Part shown: piece by piece, positions 17,397-27,067 of the stretch | How positions within the stretch are numbered: the first letter of the stretch is position 1 | Layout: every line of letters begins with the position of its first letter | From: Micromonospora sp. LH3U1 | Lineage (GTDB): Bacteria; Actinomycetota; Actinomycetes; Mycobacteriales; Micromonosporaceae | Length of the DNA: 64,000 nucleotides | Reading direction: 5' to 3' | Assembly (NCBI RefSeq): GCF_028475105.1 | Contig: NZ_CP116936.1 | Coordinates: 3,161,501-3,225,500 of the forward strand | Program-made: the position numbers and the translations under genes | The notes under the pieces: generated by a model | What the model was told of the DNA's origin: nothing | Seen by the model: the letters and a program-made list of their open reading frames with translations, nothing else | The model's database searches: none

Positions 17397-18745
17397 CCGC
17401 CGGCGCCGCTTCCGCCCGCACCGGGGGACCGGCCGACCTGGTCGGGCTGCGCCAACTCGCGGTCGACACGCTCGACGCCAACTGGGAGCACGACCACACC
17501 GTCCCCTCGCGCACGCTCTACCCGCACCAGTGGAGCTGGGACTCCGCGTTCATCGCGATTGGGCTGGCCCAGGTCCGCCCCGAACGGGCCTGGCGGGAGC
17601 TGGCGAGCCTGTTCCGGGCGCAGTGGGCCGACGGACGGGTGCCCCACATCGTGTTCAACCCGGCGCTGCGGGTCGGCGCGTACTTCCCGGGGCCGGAGAT
17701 GTGGCGCTCGGCGAACGTCCAGGGCACACCCAGCGTGGACACCTCCGGCCTGGTCCAGCCGCCGGTGCACGCGCTCGCCGCGTTGCTGGCGTACCGGCGG
17801 GCACCCGACCCCGCCGGCCTGGCAGCGCTGCGTCGGCTCTATCCCGCCCTGGTCGCCCAGCAGCGCTACCTGGCCGACCGGCGGGACGTGGCCGGCGACG
17901 GGCTGGTCTGCATCGTGCACCCGTGGGAGTCCGGGTTGGACAACAGCCCGGCCTGGGACGAGCCGATGGCCGCGGTCCCGGCCGAGGCCGCCGTCATGCG
18001 CGCGTACCGTCGGCATGACACCAGGCACGCCGATGCCGCGCACCGCCCCACGGACCTGGACTACGCGCGCTACCTGGCGATCGTCGCCGCCTACCGCGAC
18101 CACGGCTACTCCGACCGGGACCTGGCCGGCGGCCACCCGTTCCTGGTGGAGTGCCCGCTGTTCAACGCCGCGTTCGGGGCCGCCGAACACGCGCTCGCCG
18201 AGATCGCCGCGCTCCTCGGCGACGACCCCGGGCCGCACCGGGCCCGCGCGGCCCGGATCACCGAGGCACTGGTACGACGGCTCTACGACCCGACCACCGG
18301 CACGTTCCAGCCTCGCGACCTGCGCGCCGACCGGCTGGTCAGCGCTCGTACCGTGCTCGGGCTGACGCCGCTGATCCTGCCGGACCTGCCGACCCGACAG
18401 GCCGACGCGCTGGTCGTCGAGGCCCGGTCGGCGCGTTTCGGGGTGGCCCGGCACATGGAGCGGCCGTTGCCCACCTACGACCGCACCGCACCCGATTTCG
18501 AGCCTCTGCGCTACTGGCGCGGGCCGAGCTGGCTGAACATCGGCTGGCTGGTCCGGCGCGGGCTGCTCACGCAGGGGCATCCGGGGTTGGCCGCCGGGCT
18601 GCGCCGCTCGATGGTCGGGCTGGTGGCGGGGGCCGGCTGCCACGAGTACTTCCACCCCGACAGCGGCGTCGGGCTGGGCTCACCGGCGTTCGGCTGGACC
18701 GCCGCGCTGCTGCTCGACCTGCTGGCCGACGAACCCGCGCCCTGA
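17393..18745 (+). CDS. GH63/MGH1-like (alpha/alpha)6 glycoside hydrolase
   Basis: 450 residues. The ATG at 17393 overlaps the preceding TGA. Its pattern matches mannosylglycerate/glucosylglycerate-hydrolase-like barrel proteins: LYPHQWSWDSAFIAIGLAQV near the start (catalytic Asp in WDSAF), HPWESGLDNSPAWDEP in the middle, and YWRGPSWLNIGWLV plus HEYFHPDSGVGLGSPAFGWT at the end. It has no signal peptide, so it acts on a substrate imported by the divergent ABC system. Glucosylglycerate or a similar glycoside is possible, but the substrate is not proven by sequence. Confidence 0.85.
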   Translation: MTAGAASARTGGPADLVGLRQLAVDTLDANWEHDHTVPSRTLYPHQWSWDSAFIAIGLAQVRPERAWRELASLFRAQWADGRVPHIVFNPALRVGAYFPGPEMWRSANVQGTPSVDTSGLVQPPVHALAALLAYRRAPDPAGLAALRRLYPALVAQQRYLADRRDVAGDGLVCIVHPWESGLDNSPAWDEPMAAVPAEAAVMRAYRRHDTRHADAAHRPTDLDYARYLAIVAAYRDHGYSDRDLAGGHPFLVECPLFNAAFGAAEHALAEIAALLGDDPGPHRARAARITEALVRRLYDPTTGTFQPRDLRADRLVSARTVLGLTPLILPDLPTRQADALVVEARSARFGVARHMERPLPTYDRTAPDFEPLRYWRGPSWLNIGWLVRRGLLTQGHPGLAAGLRRSMVGLVAGAGCHEYFHPDSGVGLGSPAFGWTAALLLDLLADEPAP

Positions 18746-18806
18746 GCCTGCTTTCGGCCGGGATCGGGTGGTAGCGTGCCCGGTCCCGGCGGCCAGGAGG
18801 AACAGC

Positions 18807-19205
18807 GTGCGCGAGATCGACAAGGTGGCCTGGATCCTCATCGAGGACGGACGGGTGCTCAGCACCCGGTCCGAGGGCAAGGACGTCTGGTACCTGCCGG
18901 GCGGCAAGCGCGAGCCGGGCGAGACCGACCTGGAGACCCTACGCCGGGAGATCGACGAGGAGTTGAGCGTCGAGGTCGAGGTGCGCGGCGCGGTGCACCT
19001 GGGCACCTTCACCGCTCAGGCGCACAGCCAGGCGGCCGGCATCACCGTGCGGATGACCTGCTACCGGGCCGGATATCAGGGCCGGTTGCGGCCGGCCAGC
19101 GAGATCGCCGAGATGGCCTGGCTCGGGTACGCCGACCGGCACCGCACCTCGCCGGTCGACCAGATCATCTTCGACCATCTGCGGGCAGAGGGCCTGCTGA
19201 GCTGA
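18807..19205 (+). CDS. NUDIX hydrolase
   Basis: 132 residues from the GTG at 18807, 6 bases after AGGAGG. The Nudix box is GKREPGETDLETLRREIDEE followed by LSV: it keeps the REx2EE metal site, while the usual Gly near the end is Ser. It would hydrolyse a nucleoside-diphosphate-linked compound. It follows the GH63-like gene by 61 bp in the same direction but has its own strong ribosome site. Confidence 0.88.
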   Translation: MREIDKVAWILIEDGRVLSTRSEGKDVWYLPGGKREPGETDLETLRREIDEELSVEVEVRGAVHLGTFTAQAHSQAAGITVRMTCYRAGYQGRLRPASEIAEMAWLGYADRHRTSPVDQIIFDHLRAEGLLS

Positions 19206-19247
19206 CCTGACAGTTTGTCGGCCCCGGCCGGGGGTAACCGCCCGAGC

Positions 19248-19841
19248 GTGACCGACGGCGACGGTTTTCCGTACTTCATCGACGCGGTGTCCCGGCGGTC
19301 TGGCCTGCCGACCGAGCAGGCCGCCGCTCTCGCCCGCGCCGTGCTTCAGACGATGGCCGAACGAGTGACCGGCGGCGTGCCCGACGACCTCGCCGGGCAC
19401 CTTCCGGACCAGGTCGACGGCTACCTGACCGGCCCTGCCCCGGAGCCGCCCGGTTACGGCGGCCCTGCTCCAGATCGGGCCGGTTACGGCGGCCCTGCTC
19501 CAGATCGGGCCGGGGCCTTCGATCCTGCTCTGGACCCGGCCGGGGTCGTCGGCCCGGACGGTGGCCCGGATGGTGGCGTGGACGGGCTGGACAACGGGGT
19601 GGGCCTGGATGTCGGTGGCACCGCGGCGGCTCCACCGTCGGCGGACGCCGGCCCGGCGGAGTTCCTTCGCCGGGTGGGACAGCGCGCCGGGGTGGACCCG
19701 GCCACCGCCCGGGCCGGAACCGGGGCCGTCTTCGCCACGTTGCGGGAGGCGATGACCGTACGGGAGTTCCGAGAAATGGTGGCCCGACTGCCACACCACG
19801 GCGGGGCCGCACCCGAACCGCCCGGCCCGTACGTGCCCTGA
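19248..19841 (+). CDS. DUF2267-like protein with a repeat-expanded linker
   Basis: 197 residues from the GTG at 19248. Two similar helical units flank a Pro/Gly-rich linker: residues about 5-60 (FPYFIDAVSRRSGLPTEQAA, ending VPDDLAGHLPDQV) and about 140-190 (AEFLRRVGQRAGVDPATA, ending FREMVARLPHHGG). This duplicated pattern is that of DUF2267 proteins. The linker holds an exact duplication of GYGGPAPDRA and is rich in Gly and Asp. Function of the family is unknown. Confidence 0.65.
   Translation: MTDGDGFPYFIDAVSRRSGLPTEQAAALARAVLQTMAERVTGGVPDDLAGHLPDQVDGYLTGPAPEPPGYGGPAPDRAGYGGPAPDRAGAFDPALDPAGVVGPDGGPDGGVDGLDNGVGLDVGGTAAAPPSADAGPAEFLRRVGQRAGVDPATARAGTGAVFATLREAMTVREFREMVARLPHHGGAAPEPPGPYVP
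19451..19510 (+). repeat. Perfect 30-bp tandem duplication inside the DUF2267-like gene
   Basis: The 30-bp unit beginning CGGTTACGGCGGCCCTGCTC occurs twice in a row with no mismatch (19451-19480 and 19481-19510). It keeps the frame and adds one ten-residue repeat to the linker, a sign of recent slippage. Confidence 0.95.
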
Positions 19842-19976
19842 CCTGGCCCGTACGCCGCCGCATCCGGCCGCCGGCGTCGAGATCCACTCGCGTTCTGTGA
19901 TGCCGGGGTTTCCCGTGACCAGGACACCCCCAGTTCCATGAACCCGAGCCGATCATGCCGCACGGCGCGGGTCTGA

Positions 19977-21218
19977 TCACCGATCGGCGGCGTCGGCCTC
20001 GGGCAGGTCTTCGGGCTCGGTGACCCAGGCGGAGAAGACCGGCACCCCGTGCCACGGCCCGGTGACACTGTCGGCCCGGGTGTCGGTGGCGACGGCCACC
20101 ACGGCGTACGGGTTGCCGAAGCGCAGCTCGGCGGTGCGGGCCACACCCTCCGGTGGCAGGCTGGTCACCCCGACCATGCCGGTGACTGCCGCCGCTTCGA
20201 ACCCGTACCGGCCATATCGGGCCATGGCCACCTGCCGCGCGTCGTAGCCGTCCACGCGTGTGGCCAGAGCCCGTGCCAGGGCAGCCGTCGCGGCGGGGAA
20301 TCCGAGCGCCGGGGCGGTCAGGGCGTGCTCGCTGCGAGCCGACCAGCAGGGGAGCACCGCGTGGTGTCGTTCCTCGCGGCCGTCGCGGGCTGTGGTCCGG
20401 ATCCGTTCCTCGCTCAACGTCCACAGCGGAGTGTCGCCGAGCTGCAGGTCGAACAGCGAGCGGCTGCCGGCCGGTGGCGCGCCGTCGGCCGCGCTCGCAC
20501 TGAGGTCGTACGCGATGGCCAGCACCTCGGCCGGCGGCACCTGCGGTGCGGCGGCCACCGAGAGGACCACCAGCCCCGCGCCGTCGGTCGTCTGGGCCGG
20601 CGCGGCGTGCACGATCACGTCGCCGGCCCGGGCGGTGGACACGATGGCGCACCGGTGGCCGTGGCGCGGGCTGCGCAGCGCTCGATGTAGCCGGCGTGCC
20701 CACGGGCTGCCGGCACCGAGCGCGCGGGCGTCGGCGACATCGAACGGGGTCGCCCAGGAGATCCGCGTGGCCAGTGCGCTGGCCAGGGCGAAGATCACCT
20801 CCGCGTTGACCTTCAGGGGGAAGGTCTCGATCAGGCCGAGGGTGTGTTCGCGCGCCCAGGCGTCCAACCCGGCCTGGTCGGGCAACACGCCGACGTCGGT
20901 CGTCGCGGGCAGCGCGGCCCGCCACTCCGCCGACCCGCCGTCAGTCGCACCCGGTCGGTACCACAGCGCGCTGGCGGACGCGACCAGCGGATGCGGCGCG
21001 TCCAGCAGCGCGCGGGCGGCTTTCGCCGCGCTGGCCAGGTCCGTGCCCAGGGCATCCGCCAGCGACGGGCCCACCGGGTCGGCCTCGGGCGGCGCTGTGG
21101 CGCAGACCGCGAGCAGCAGCCAGGCGCCGAGCGGTGAGGCGACGTGGTGCCGGTCGCCGATCGTGGCGTGCAGCCGCGCGGCGTACGCGGAGAGCGGCAC
21201 GTGCAGATCCGTCGTCAT
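19977..21218 (-). CDS. Serpin-like protein
   Basis: 413 residues from the ATG at 21218. Several serpin landmarks are in order: HHVASPLGAWLLLAVCA near the start (helix B region), LKVNAEVIFALASALATRIS (strand 3A/helix F), a hinge-like GFEAAAVTGMVGVTSLPP at about 339 that resembles the small-residue reactive-loop hinge of inhibitory serpins, then LRFGNPYAVVAVATD and GVPVFSAWVTEP, which match the terminal strands. There is no signal peptide, so it would be intracellular. Serpins trap serine or cysteine proteases; the target is unknown. The family call rests on these landmarks, not on an alignment. Confidence 0.75.
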   Translation of the reverse strand: MTTDLHVPLSAYAARLHATIGDRHHVASPLGAWLLLAVCATAPPEADPVGPSLADALGTDLASAAKAARALLDAPHPLVASASALWYRPGATDGGSAEWRAALPATTDVGVLPDQAGLDAWAREHTLGLIETFPLKVNAEVIFALASALATRISWATPFDVADARALGAGSPWARRLHRALRSPRHGHRCAIVSTARAGDVIVHAAPAQTTDGAGLVVLSVAAAPQVPPAEVLAIAYDLSASAADGAPPAGSRSLFDLQLGDTPLWTLSEERIRTTARDGREERHHAVLPCWSARSEHALTAPALGFPAATAALARALATRVDGYDARQVAMARYGRYGFEAAAVTGMVGVTSLPPEGVARTAELRFGNPYAVVAVATDTRADSVTGPWHGVPVFSAWVTEPEDLPEADAADR

Positions 21219-21244
21219 GCCCCCACTCTGCCCGTCGGCCCGGC

Positions 21245-21760
21245 TCACGACCACAGCTCGAACGGTTCGTCGATCTCCTCGCCGGCGAGGAGAGGGGTAA
21301 TCAGCCGGGGAAGCTGCCCGGGGTAGAACCGTTCCTGGCTGGCAACCACCTCCGGCAGCGGCCACCAGCGGAAGCCGAAGTAGTCCTCCCGCTCGTAGTC
21401 GAGCCGGTGCGCCTCGTCCACGTCCGGGCCGGGGCCTGCCAGGCGTACGGTGACGACCACCTCGTCCTGGACGTGCCGCAACTGGCGGTGCAGGAAGCTC
21501 GCCCGCCGCCGCCAGGTCGGCGCGCCCACCTGGTCGGCGGTGACCACGATGCCGGTCTCCTCACGTAGCTCCCGCACCGCCGTGTCGCGATAGGTCTCCC
21601 CGGCATCCATGCCGCCGCCCGGCAACTCCCACCAGGTGCCCAGCCGGGGATGGTCCGGGTCGCGGGTGTGGAACAGCAACACCCGGTCCATGCCGTCGGT
21701 GACCACCACCCGGACCGCGCGCCGCTCCAGGATCGGCAGGTCGCGGGGCAGCTCAGGCAT
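21245..21760 (-). CDS. NUDIX hydrolase
   Basis: 171 residues from the ATG at 21760. The box GGGMDAGETYRDTAVREL then REETGIVV is a complete Nudix signature. ERRAVRVVVTDGMDRVLLFHT and GTWWELPG flank it as usual. Its start overlaps the end of the upstream OsmC gene by 8 bp, so the two form an operon. Substrate unknown. Confidence 0.92.
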   Translation of the reverse strand: MPELPRDLPILERRAVRVVVTDGMDRVLLFHTRDPDHPRLGTWWELPGGGMDAGETYRDTAVRELREETGIVVTADQVGAPTWRRRASFLHRQLRHVQDEVVVTVRLAGPGPDVDEAHRLDYEREDYFGFRWWPLPEVVASQERFYPGQLPRLITPLLAGEEIDEPFELWS

Positions 21761-22190
21761 CGGTCCGCCGGAGCCCGGCGCCGACGATCTCGGTGTGACC
21801 CAGCCGTACCGGGGTGCCACCGCGCAGCGAGTTGGGGATCTCGGCGATCGAGTCAACCCGCTCGACCAGGGCGCGGAGCACCTCCGGTGGGGCGTCGCCC
21901 TCAACCCGGACGTCGTAGGCAACCTCGGTGGACACCGCCGGGTCACCGGTGAAGTCGCCACGCACCGTCACCTCCACGCGGTGCAGGTCGAGGCCGGCCG
22001 CCCGCGCCTCGCGGAACAGGTCGTTGGAGACGCAGCCGGCAACCGCGAGAAAGAGCAGTTGCCCGCCGTTGAACCCGAGCCCGCCGCCGCCGGCGTCCGC
22101 CGGCCGGTCCACCACCAGGGTGTACGCCCCGGCGGACCCGAGCGCCGTCGCCGTTCCGGGCAGACTCCTGGTGCGCACCTCGATGGTCAT
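21753..22190 (-). CDS. OsmC/Ohr family protein
   Basis: 145 residues from the ATG at 22190. It has the OsmC fold pattern: GFNGGQLLFLAVAGCVSNDLF (helix with the first conserved Cys), VEVTVRGDFTGDP and VRALVERVDSIAEIPNSL. The second redox Cys of true Ohr/OsmC peroxidases is not seen near the C-terminus, so peroxidase activity is uncertain. It is upstream of, and overlaps, a NUDIX gene. Confidence 0.85.
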   Translation of the reverse strand: MTIEVRTRSLPGTATALGSAGAYTLVVDRPADAGGGGLGFNGGQLLFLAVAGCVSNDLFREARAAGLDLHRVEVTVRGDFTGDPAVSTEVAYDVRVEGDAPPEVLRALVERVDSIAEIPNSLRGGTPVRLGHTEIVGAGLRRTDA

Positions 22191-22255
22191 CGCACCAGTC
22201 TGCCCCAGCAACGCCCACGCGGACGGCTGGCACGGCGGCGGGTAGGCTGCCCGCC

Positions 22256-22747
22256 GTGGCTGGTCTGTTGAGGAATGTCGCGGCTCGCATCTCCCGGGTG
22301 GGTGCGGTGATCCCGTCGCCCCGGCGCACCGGGCCGGCCCCCGCGCAGGTGGCCCGCCGCCGTCAGGTGAGCGCGTTGCAGCGTCGGGAGCTGACCTACG
22401 CGCCGGAGCGCGACGGCCAAGCGGACCCCGGCGAAATCGTCTGGACGTGGGTGCCGTACGAGGACGACCCCCGGCAGGGCAAGGACCGGCCGGTGCTGGT
22501 CGTCGGGCGGCACAGCCGCACGCTGTTCGGGCTGATGCTGTCGAGTCAGAGCGAGCGGGACGGGCAGCGGCACTGGTTCGCGCTCGGGCCGGGTGAATGG
22601 GACCGCGACAACCGGCCGAGCTGGGTCCGGCTGGACCGGGTGCTCACCATGCGCGAGGACAGCATCCGCCGCGAGGGTGCCGTGCTGGACCGGCCCCGGT
22701 TCGACCGGGTCGGGCAGGCGTTGCGCGCCAGCTACGGCTGGCGCTGA
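22256..22747 (+). CDS. MazF/PemK-like type II toxin-fold protein (no antitoxin adjacent)
   Basis: 163 residues from the GTG at 22256. After a 55-residue basic N-terminal extension comes the PemK fold: DPGEIVWTWVPYEDDPRQGK, then DRPVLVVGRHSRTLFGLMLSS and WVRLDRVLTM. Such proteins cut mRNA when free of antitoxin. No small antitoxin gene precedes or follows it (OsmC is divergent, a flavodoxin-like gene convergent), so it may be an orphan or a PemK-like protein with another role. Confidence 0.8.
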   Translation: MAGLLRNVAARISRVGAVIPSPRRTGPAPAQVARRRQVSALQRRELTYAPERDGQADPGEIVWTWVPYEDDPRQGKDRPVLVVGRHSRTLFGLMLSSQSERDGQRHWFALGPGEWDRDNRPSWVRLDRVLTMREDSIRREGAVLDRPRFDRVGQALRASYGWR

Positions 22748-22774
22748 CCGTCTCCTTCGAAAGCCCGTCGGTGG

Positions 22775-23425
22775 TCAGGCCGGCTCGCGGCTCGGGCCTA
22801 CTGCGGCGCCCTGTGCGTCCGGTGGCGGGTACGGCTGGTCGGCGAGCAGCCGGGCCAGGTGTGCGGTGTTGAGCGCCAGCGCCTTCGTGGTGCGGCCGGT
22901 GGTGTCCGGCTTGGGGCCGGCGTCGCGGTAGTCCACCTTGTGCAGTGCCTCACCGACCCAGTAGGTCGCGGCGGCGGCGGCGAGGGTGAACCCGACCTCG
23001 TTGAGTGCCTGCTGCACCTGGCCGATGGTGTGGTGCGCGCCGTCCTCGTTGCCGACGACGGCGACACCCGCCACCTTGCCGTAGGTGCGTAGCCGACCCT
23101 CGGCGTCGGTCTCGGAGAGTTCGGCGTCGAGGCGTTCGAGGACCATCTTGCAGACGCTGGCCGGCTGACCGAGCCAGATCGGTGTGGCGATGATCAGCAC
23201 CTGGGCCGCCACCAGTTTGGCGCGGATCGCCGGCCAACCGTCGCCGTTGCCCTCATCCGTGGACACGCCGAAGCGCACGTCATGGTCGACCACCCGGACC
23301 AGTTCGCCCTCCACGCCCTGCGCGGCGAGCTCGGCCAGCACCTCCAGACCGAGTTGTTCGGAGCTGGACGGGGCCGGCGACGGCTTGAGGGTGCAGTTGA
23401 GTACGAGGGCGCGAATGCTCGCCAC
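22775..23425 (-). CDS. Flavodoxin-fold NAD(P)H-dependent FMN reductase-like protein
   Basis: 216 residues from the GTG at 23425, with an AAAGGA ribosome site. The fold markers are IRALVLNCTLKPSPAPSSSE (phosphate loop), AAQVLIIATPIWLGQPASVC (flavin loop) and KVAGVAVVGNEDGAHHTIGQ. It is divergent from the ArsR/SRPBCC operon with about 170 bp between them, so the ArsR regulator could control both. Confidence 0.87.
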   Translation of the reverse strand: MASIRALVLNCTLKPSPAPSSSEQLGLEVLAELAAQGVEGELVRVVDHDVRFGVSTDEGNGDGWPAIRAKLVAAQVLIIATPIWLGQPASVCKMVLERLDAELSETDAEGRLRTYGKVAGVAVVGNEDGAHHTIGQVQQALNEVGFTLAAAAATYWVGEALHKVDYRDAGPKPDTTGRTTKALALNTAHLARLLADQPYPPPDAQGAAVGPSREPA

Positions 23426-23549
23426 GTTGGTTCCTTTCGGCCGTCGTATGGGGGTACCGCTTCCCCATACCCGGGCTGCGTTCCTGAACACCCTCGTGGG
23501 CGGGCCGACCGGACGTGGCGGAAGCGCATGACGCCACGGTGCTGAGCTG

Positions 23550-23586
23550 TATATTCAACCGCAAGGTTGATTAGCCGAATGGTTGA
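23550..23586. promoter_or_regulatory. Promoter and palindromic operator of the ArsR gene
   Basis: TATATT (23550-23555) looks like a -10 box. It overlaps TCAACC (23555-23560), which pairs with GGTTGA (23565-23570) around a 4-base centre; another GGTTGA follows at 23581-23586. This arrangement is typical of an ArsR operator lying over the transcript start, which suggests autorepression. Confidence 0.55.
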
Positions 23587-23596
23587 AAGCGACAAG

Positions 23597-23941
23597 ATGC
23601 CAGCAGATCCAGTCAGCTCCGTGTTCGCCGCGCTCGCCGACCCGACGCGGCGGGCCATCTTGGCCCGGCTGGCGACCGGCGAGGCGACGGTCAACGAGTT
23701 GGCGGCGCCGTTCCCGATCAGCGTCCAGGCGATCTCCAAGCACCTCGCCGTGCTGGAACGGGCCGGGCTGATCGTGCGGACCCGTGACGCGCAGTGGCGT
23801 CGCTGCCGGCTCGACCCGGCGCCGCTGCGGACGCTCGCCGAGTGGGTCGACCAGTACCGCCGACTCTGGGACGACCGTTACGACACCTTGGACGACTATC
23901 TACGCGACCTGAAGGAGACCCACCATGAGCAAGCTCCCTAA
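23597..23941 (+). CDS. ArsR-family transcriptional regulator
   Basis: 114 residues. VFAALADPTRRAILARLA and PISVQAISKHLAVLERAGLI form the standard HTH; the end is IVRTRDAQWRRCRLDPAPL and a helical tail. The ATG at 23597 gives the usual N-terminus; in-frame starts at 23567 and 23579 are possible but lie inside the operator. The 3' end overlaps the SRPBCC gene by 17 bases. This regulator/SRPBCC pairing is very common; no metal-binding Cys motif is present. Confidence 0.9.
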   Translation: MPADPVSSVFAALADPTRRAILARLATGEATVNELAAPFPISVQAISKHLAVLERAGLIVRTRDAQWRRCRLDPAPLRTLAEWVDQYRRLWDDRYDTLDDYLRDLKETHHEQAP

Positions 23942-24401
23942 CCTGACGATCGACCTGCCGTCCGACCAGGAGATCACCCTCACCCGGTCCTTCGACGCTC
24001 CGCGCGAACTGGTCTACGCCGCGCACACCCAGCCGGAGCACCTGAAGCACTGGTGGGGGCGGGGCAACCCGCTGGACGTCGAGATCGACTTCCGGGTGGG
24101 CGGCCGTTACCGCTACGTCGAGCACGCCGACGACGGCAACGACTACGCCTTCCGGGGTGAGTTCCGGGAGATCGTCGCACCGGAACGGATCGTGCAGACC
24201 TTCGAGTTCGAGGGCATGCCCGGCCACGTGGCGGTGGAGACACTGATCTTCACCGAGCAGGACGGGCGGACCGTCGTCACGGGCACCACCCGCTTCGACA
24301 CCACGGAGGAGCGCGACGGCCTCGTCGACTCCGGCATGACGCAGGGCGCCGCCGAGTCGTACGCCGCGCTGGACCGGCACCTGGCTGCCACGCAGCGCTA
24401 A
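23925..24401 (+). CDS. SRPBCC/AHSA1 domain protein
   Basis: 158 residues of the AHSA1/START-like lipid- or ligand-binding fold: TLTRSFDAPRELVYAAHTQP at the start, HLKHWWGRGNPLDVEIDFRV, VGGRYRYVEHADDG, FEFEGMPGHVAVETLIF and a C-terminal helix. It is translationally coupled to the ArsR regulator. Function is not defined for the family; it probably binds a small hydrophobic molecule. Confidence 0.9.
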   Translation: MSKLPNLTIDLPSDQEITLTRSFDAPRELVYAAHTQPEHLKHWWGRGNPLDVEIDFRVGGRYRYVEHADDGNDYAFRGEFREIVAPERIVQTFEFEGMPGHVAVETLIFTEQDGRTVVTGTTRFDTTEERDGLVDSGMTQGAAESYAALDRHLAATQR

Positions 24402-24452
24402 CCCCGCCGGCCCGTAAGACAGAGGGGCCGTTATTCACCCCCCACCCTCGCC

Positions 24453-24522
24453 GATCATGGAGTTGTGGTGGGCGACAAAGTAACGGCTACAGCGCCAAAA
24501 TGGACACCGTACCTCCATGATC
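24453..24522. repeat. 70-bp element with 10-bp terminal inverted repeats
   Basis: GATCATGGAG (24453-24462) and CTCCATGATC (24513-24522) are perfect inverted ends. The left 18 bases after GA (TCATGGAGTTGTGGTGGG) recur at 43035-43052 with one mismatch. It encodes nothing and lies in the gap upstream of rox. It looks like a dispersed REP/MITE-type sequence. Confidence 0.6.
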
Positions 24523-24527
24523 GACCC

Positions 24528-26138
<1,611 letters not shown>

Positions 26139-26152
26139 GCGCGCCGGACCGG

Positions 26153-26815
26153 TCAGCGCTCCGCCGGGCGAGCGCTGTCGACCAGTTGCCGGGGTGACCG
26201 GGCGCCGCCGAGGCTCTTCGCCTGGTACATGGCCGCGTCGGCGCGACTGAGCGCGTCGGTGAGCTGAGCCGGGCCGGTCACCGGGGCGAGCCCGACGGAC
26301 GCGGTGACCCGGACGCTGCACCCGCTCAGCCGGATCGGCGCGGCGACGGTCTCACTGAGACGGCGAGTGGAGTGCTCGATCCAGCGCCGGTCGACCGTCG
26401 GGCTGGAGAGCAGCCCGGCGAACTCGTCGCCGCCGAGGCGGGCGACGAGGTTGTCCCCGGCGAAACCGGCGAGCCGTTCGGCCACGCTGATCAGCACCTG
26501 GTCGCCGGCGGCGTGCCCGTACCGGTCGTTGATCTGCTTGAAGTCGTCCAGGTCGAGCACGACGGCGATCAACGGCTGGCCGGCCGCGTCGGTGAGCAGG
26601 GCGGCCGCCAGGCGGTAGAAGGCGCGGCGGTTGGGCAGCCCGGTGAGCGGGTCGTGACTGGCAGCGTGCCGCTCGGCGGCCAGCTCGGCTTGAAGGTGCC
26701 CGATTTCGGCCTCGGCGCGCAGCGACCGTCGGCGTAGTTGCCAGGAGGAGAGCAGTGCGCCGGCCGCGCAGATGCCGGAGGCGACACTCATCGGATCCGG
26801 CACGAACCCTCCCAT
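26153..26815 (-). CDS. GGDEF-domain diguanylate cyclase
   Basis: 220 residues from the ATG at 26815. One hydrophobic helix lies near residues 8-26, then a short linker helix, then the GGDEF domain: DPLTGLPNRRAFY, VVLDLDDFKQINDRYGH and RLGGDEFAGLL (GGDEF at 128-132, so the active site is intact). No RxxD inhibitory site precedes the motif, so product feedback is not expected. It would make c-di-GMP from two GTP, a signal that governs development in related actinomycetes. The long upstream open frame has no start context. Confidence 0.9.
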   Translation of the reverse strand: MGGFVPDPMSVASGICAAGALLSSWQLRRRSLRAEAEIGHLQAELAAERHAASHDPLTGLPNRRAFYRLAAALLTDAAGQPLIAVVLDLDDFKQINDRYGHAAGDQVLISVAERLAGFAGDNLVARLGGDEFAGLLSSPTVDRRWIEHSTRRLSETVAAPIRLSGCSVRVTASVGLAPVTGPAQLTDALSRADAAMYQAKSLGGARSPRQLVDSARPAER

Positions 26816-27067
26816 CGCCGCGACCGCCTCCAGCCTTCGGCCGACGCGGCACGCCGCGTCGGGCCCAGTTTTCCCTGCTGGTTGCCCCAATCGGGGTAAC
26901 GCAAAGTGAACGGATAAGCACCGATCACGTGCGTTATCATGCTCGCCGTCCGGTGCAGATGCAATAGCAGATGCACGTGCAGAACCGTCCACTGTCGATA
27001 CCGCACCCCCCGCCGTCACCGCTTCTCCCACGGCCACCGGCGGGCTCGTGAGCAGAAAGACGCCCCC
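26816..27067. promoter_or_regulatory. Divergent promoter region, GGDEF / DUF397
   Basis: A 252-bp region with no convincing gene. It holds an imperfect inverted repeat, GTTGCCCC/GGGGTAAC at 26881-26900, and an AT-rich stretch up to about 26965. It must carry promoters for both flanking genes; exact boxes are not clear. Confidence 0.35.
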
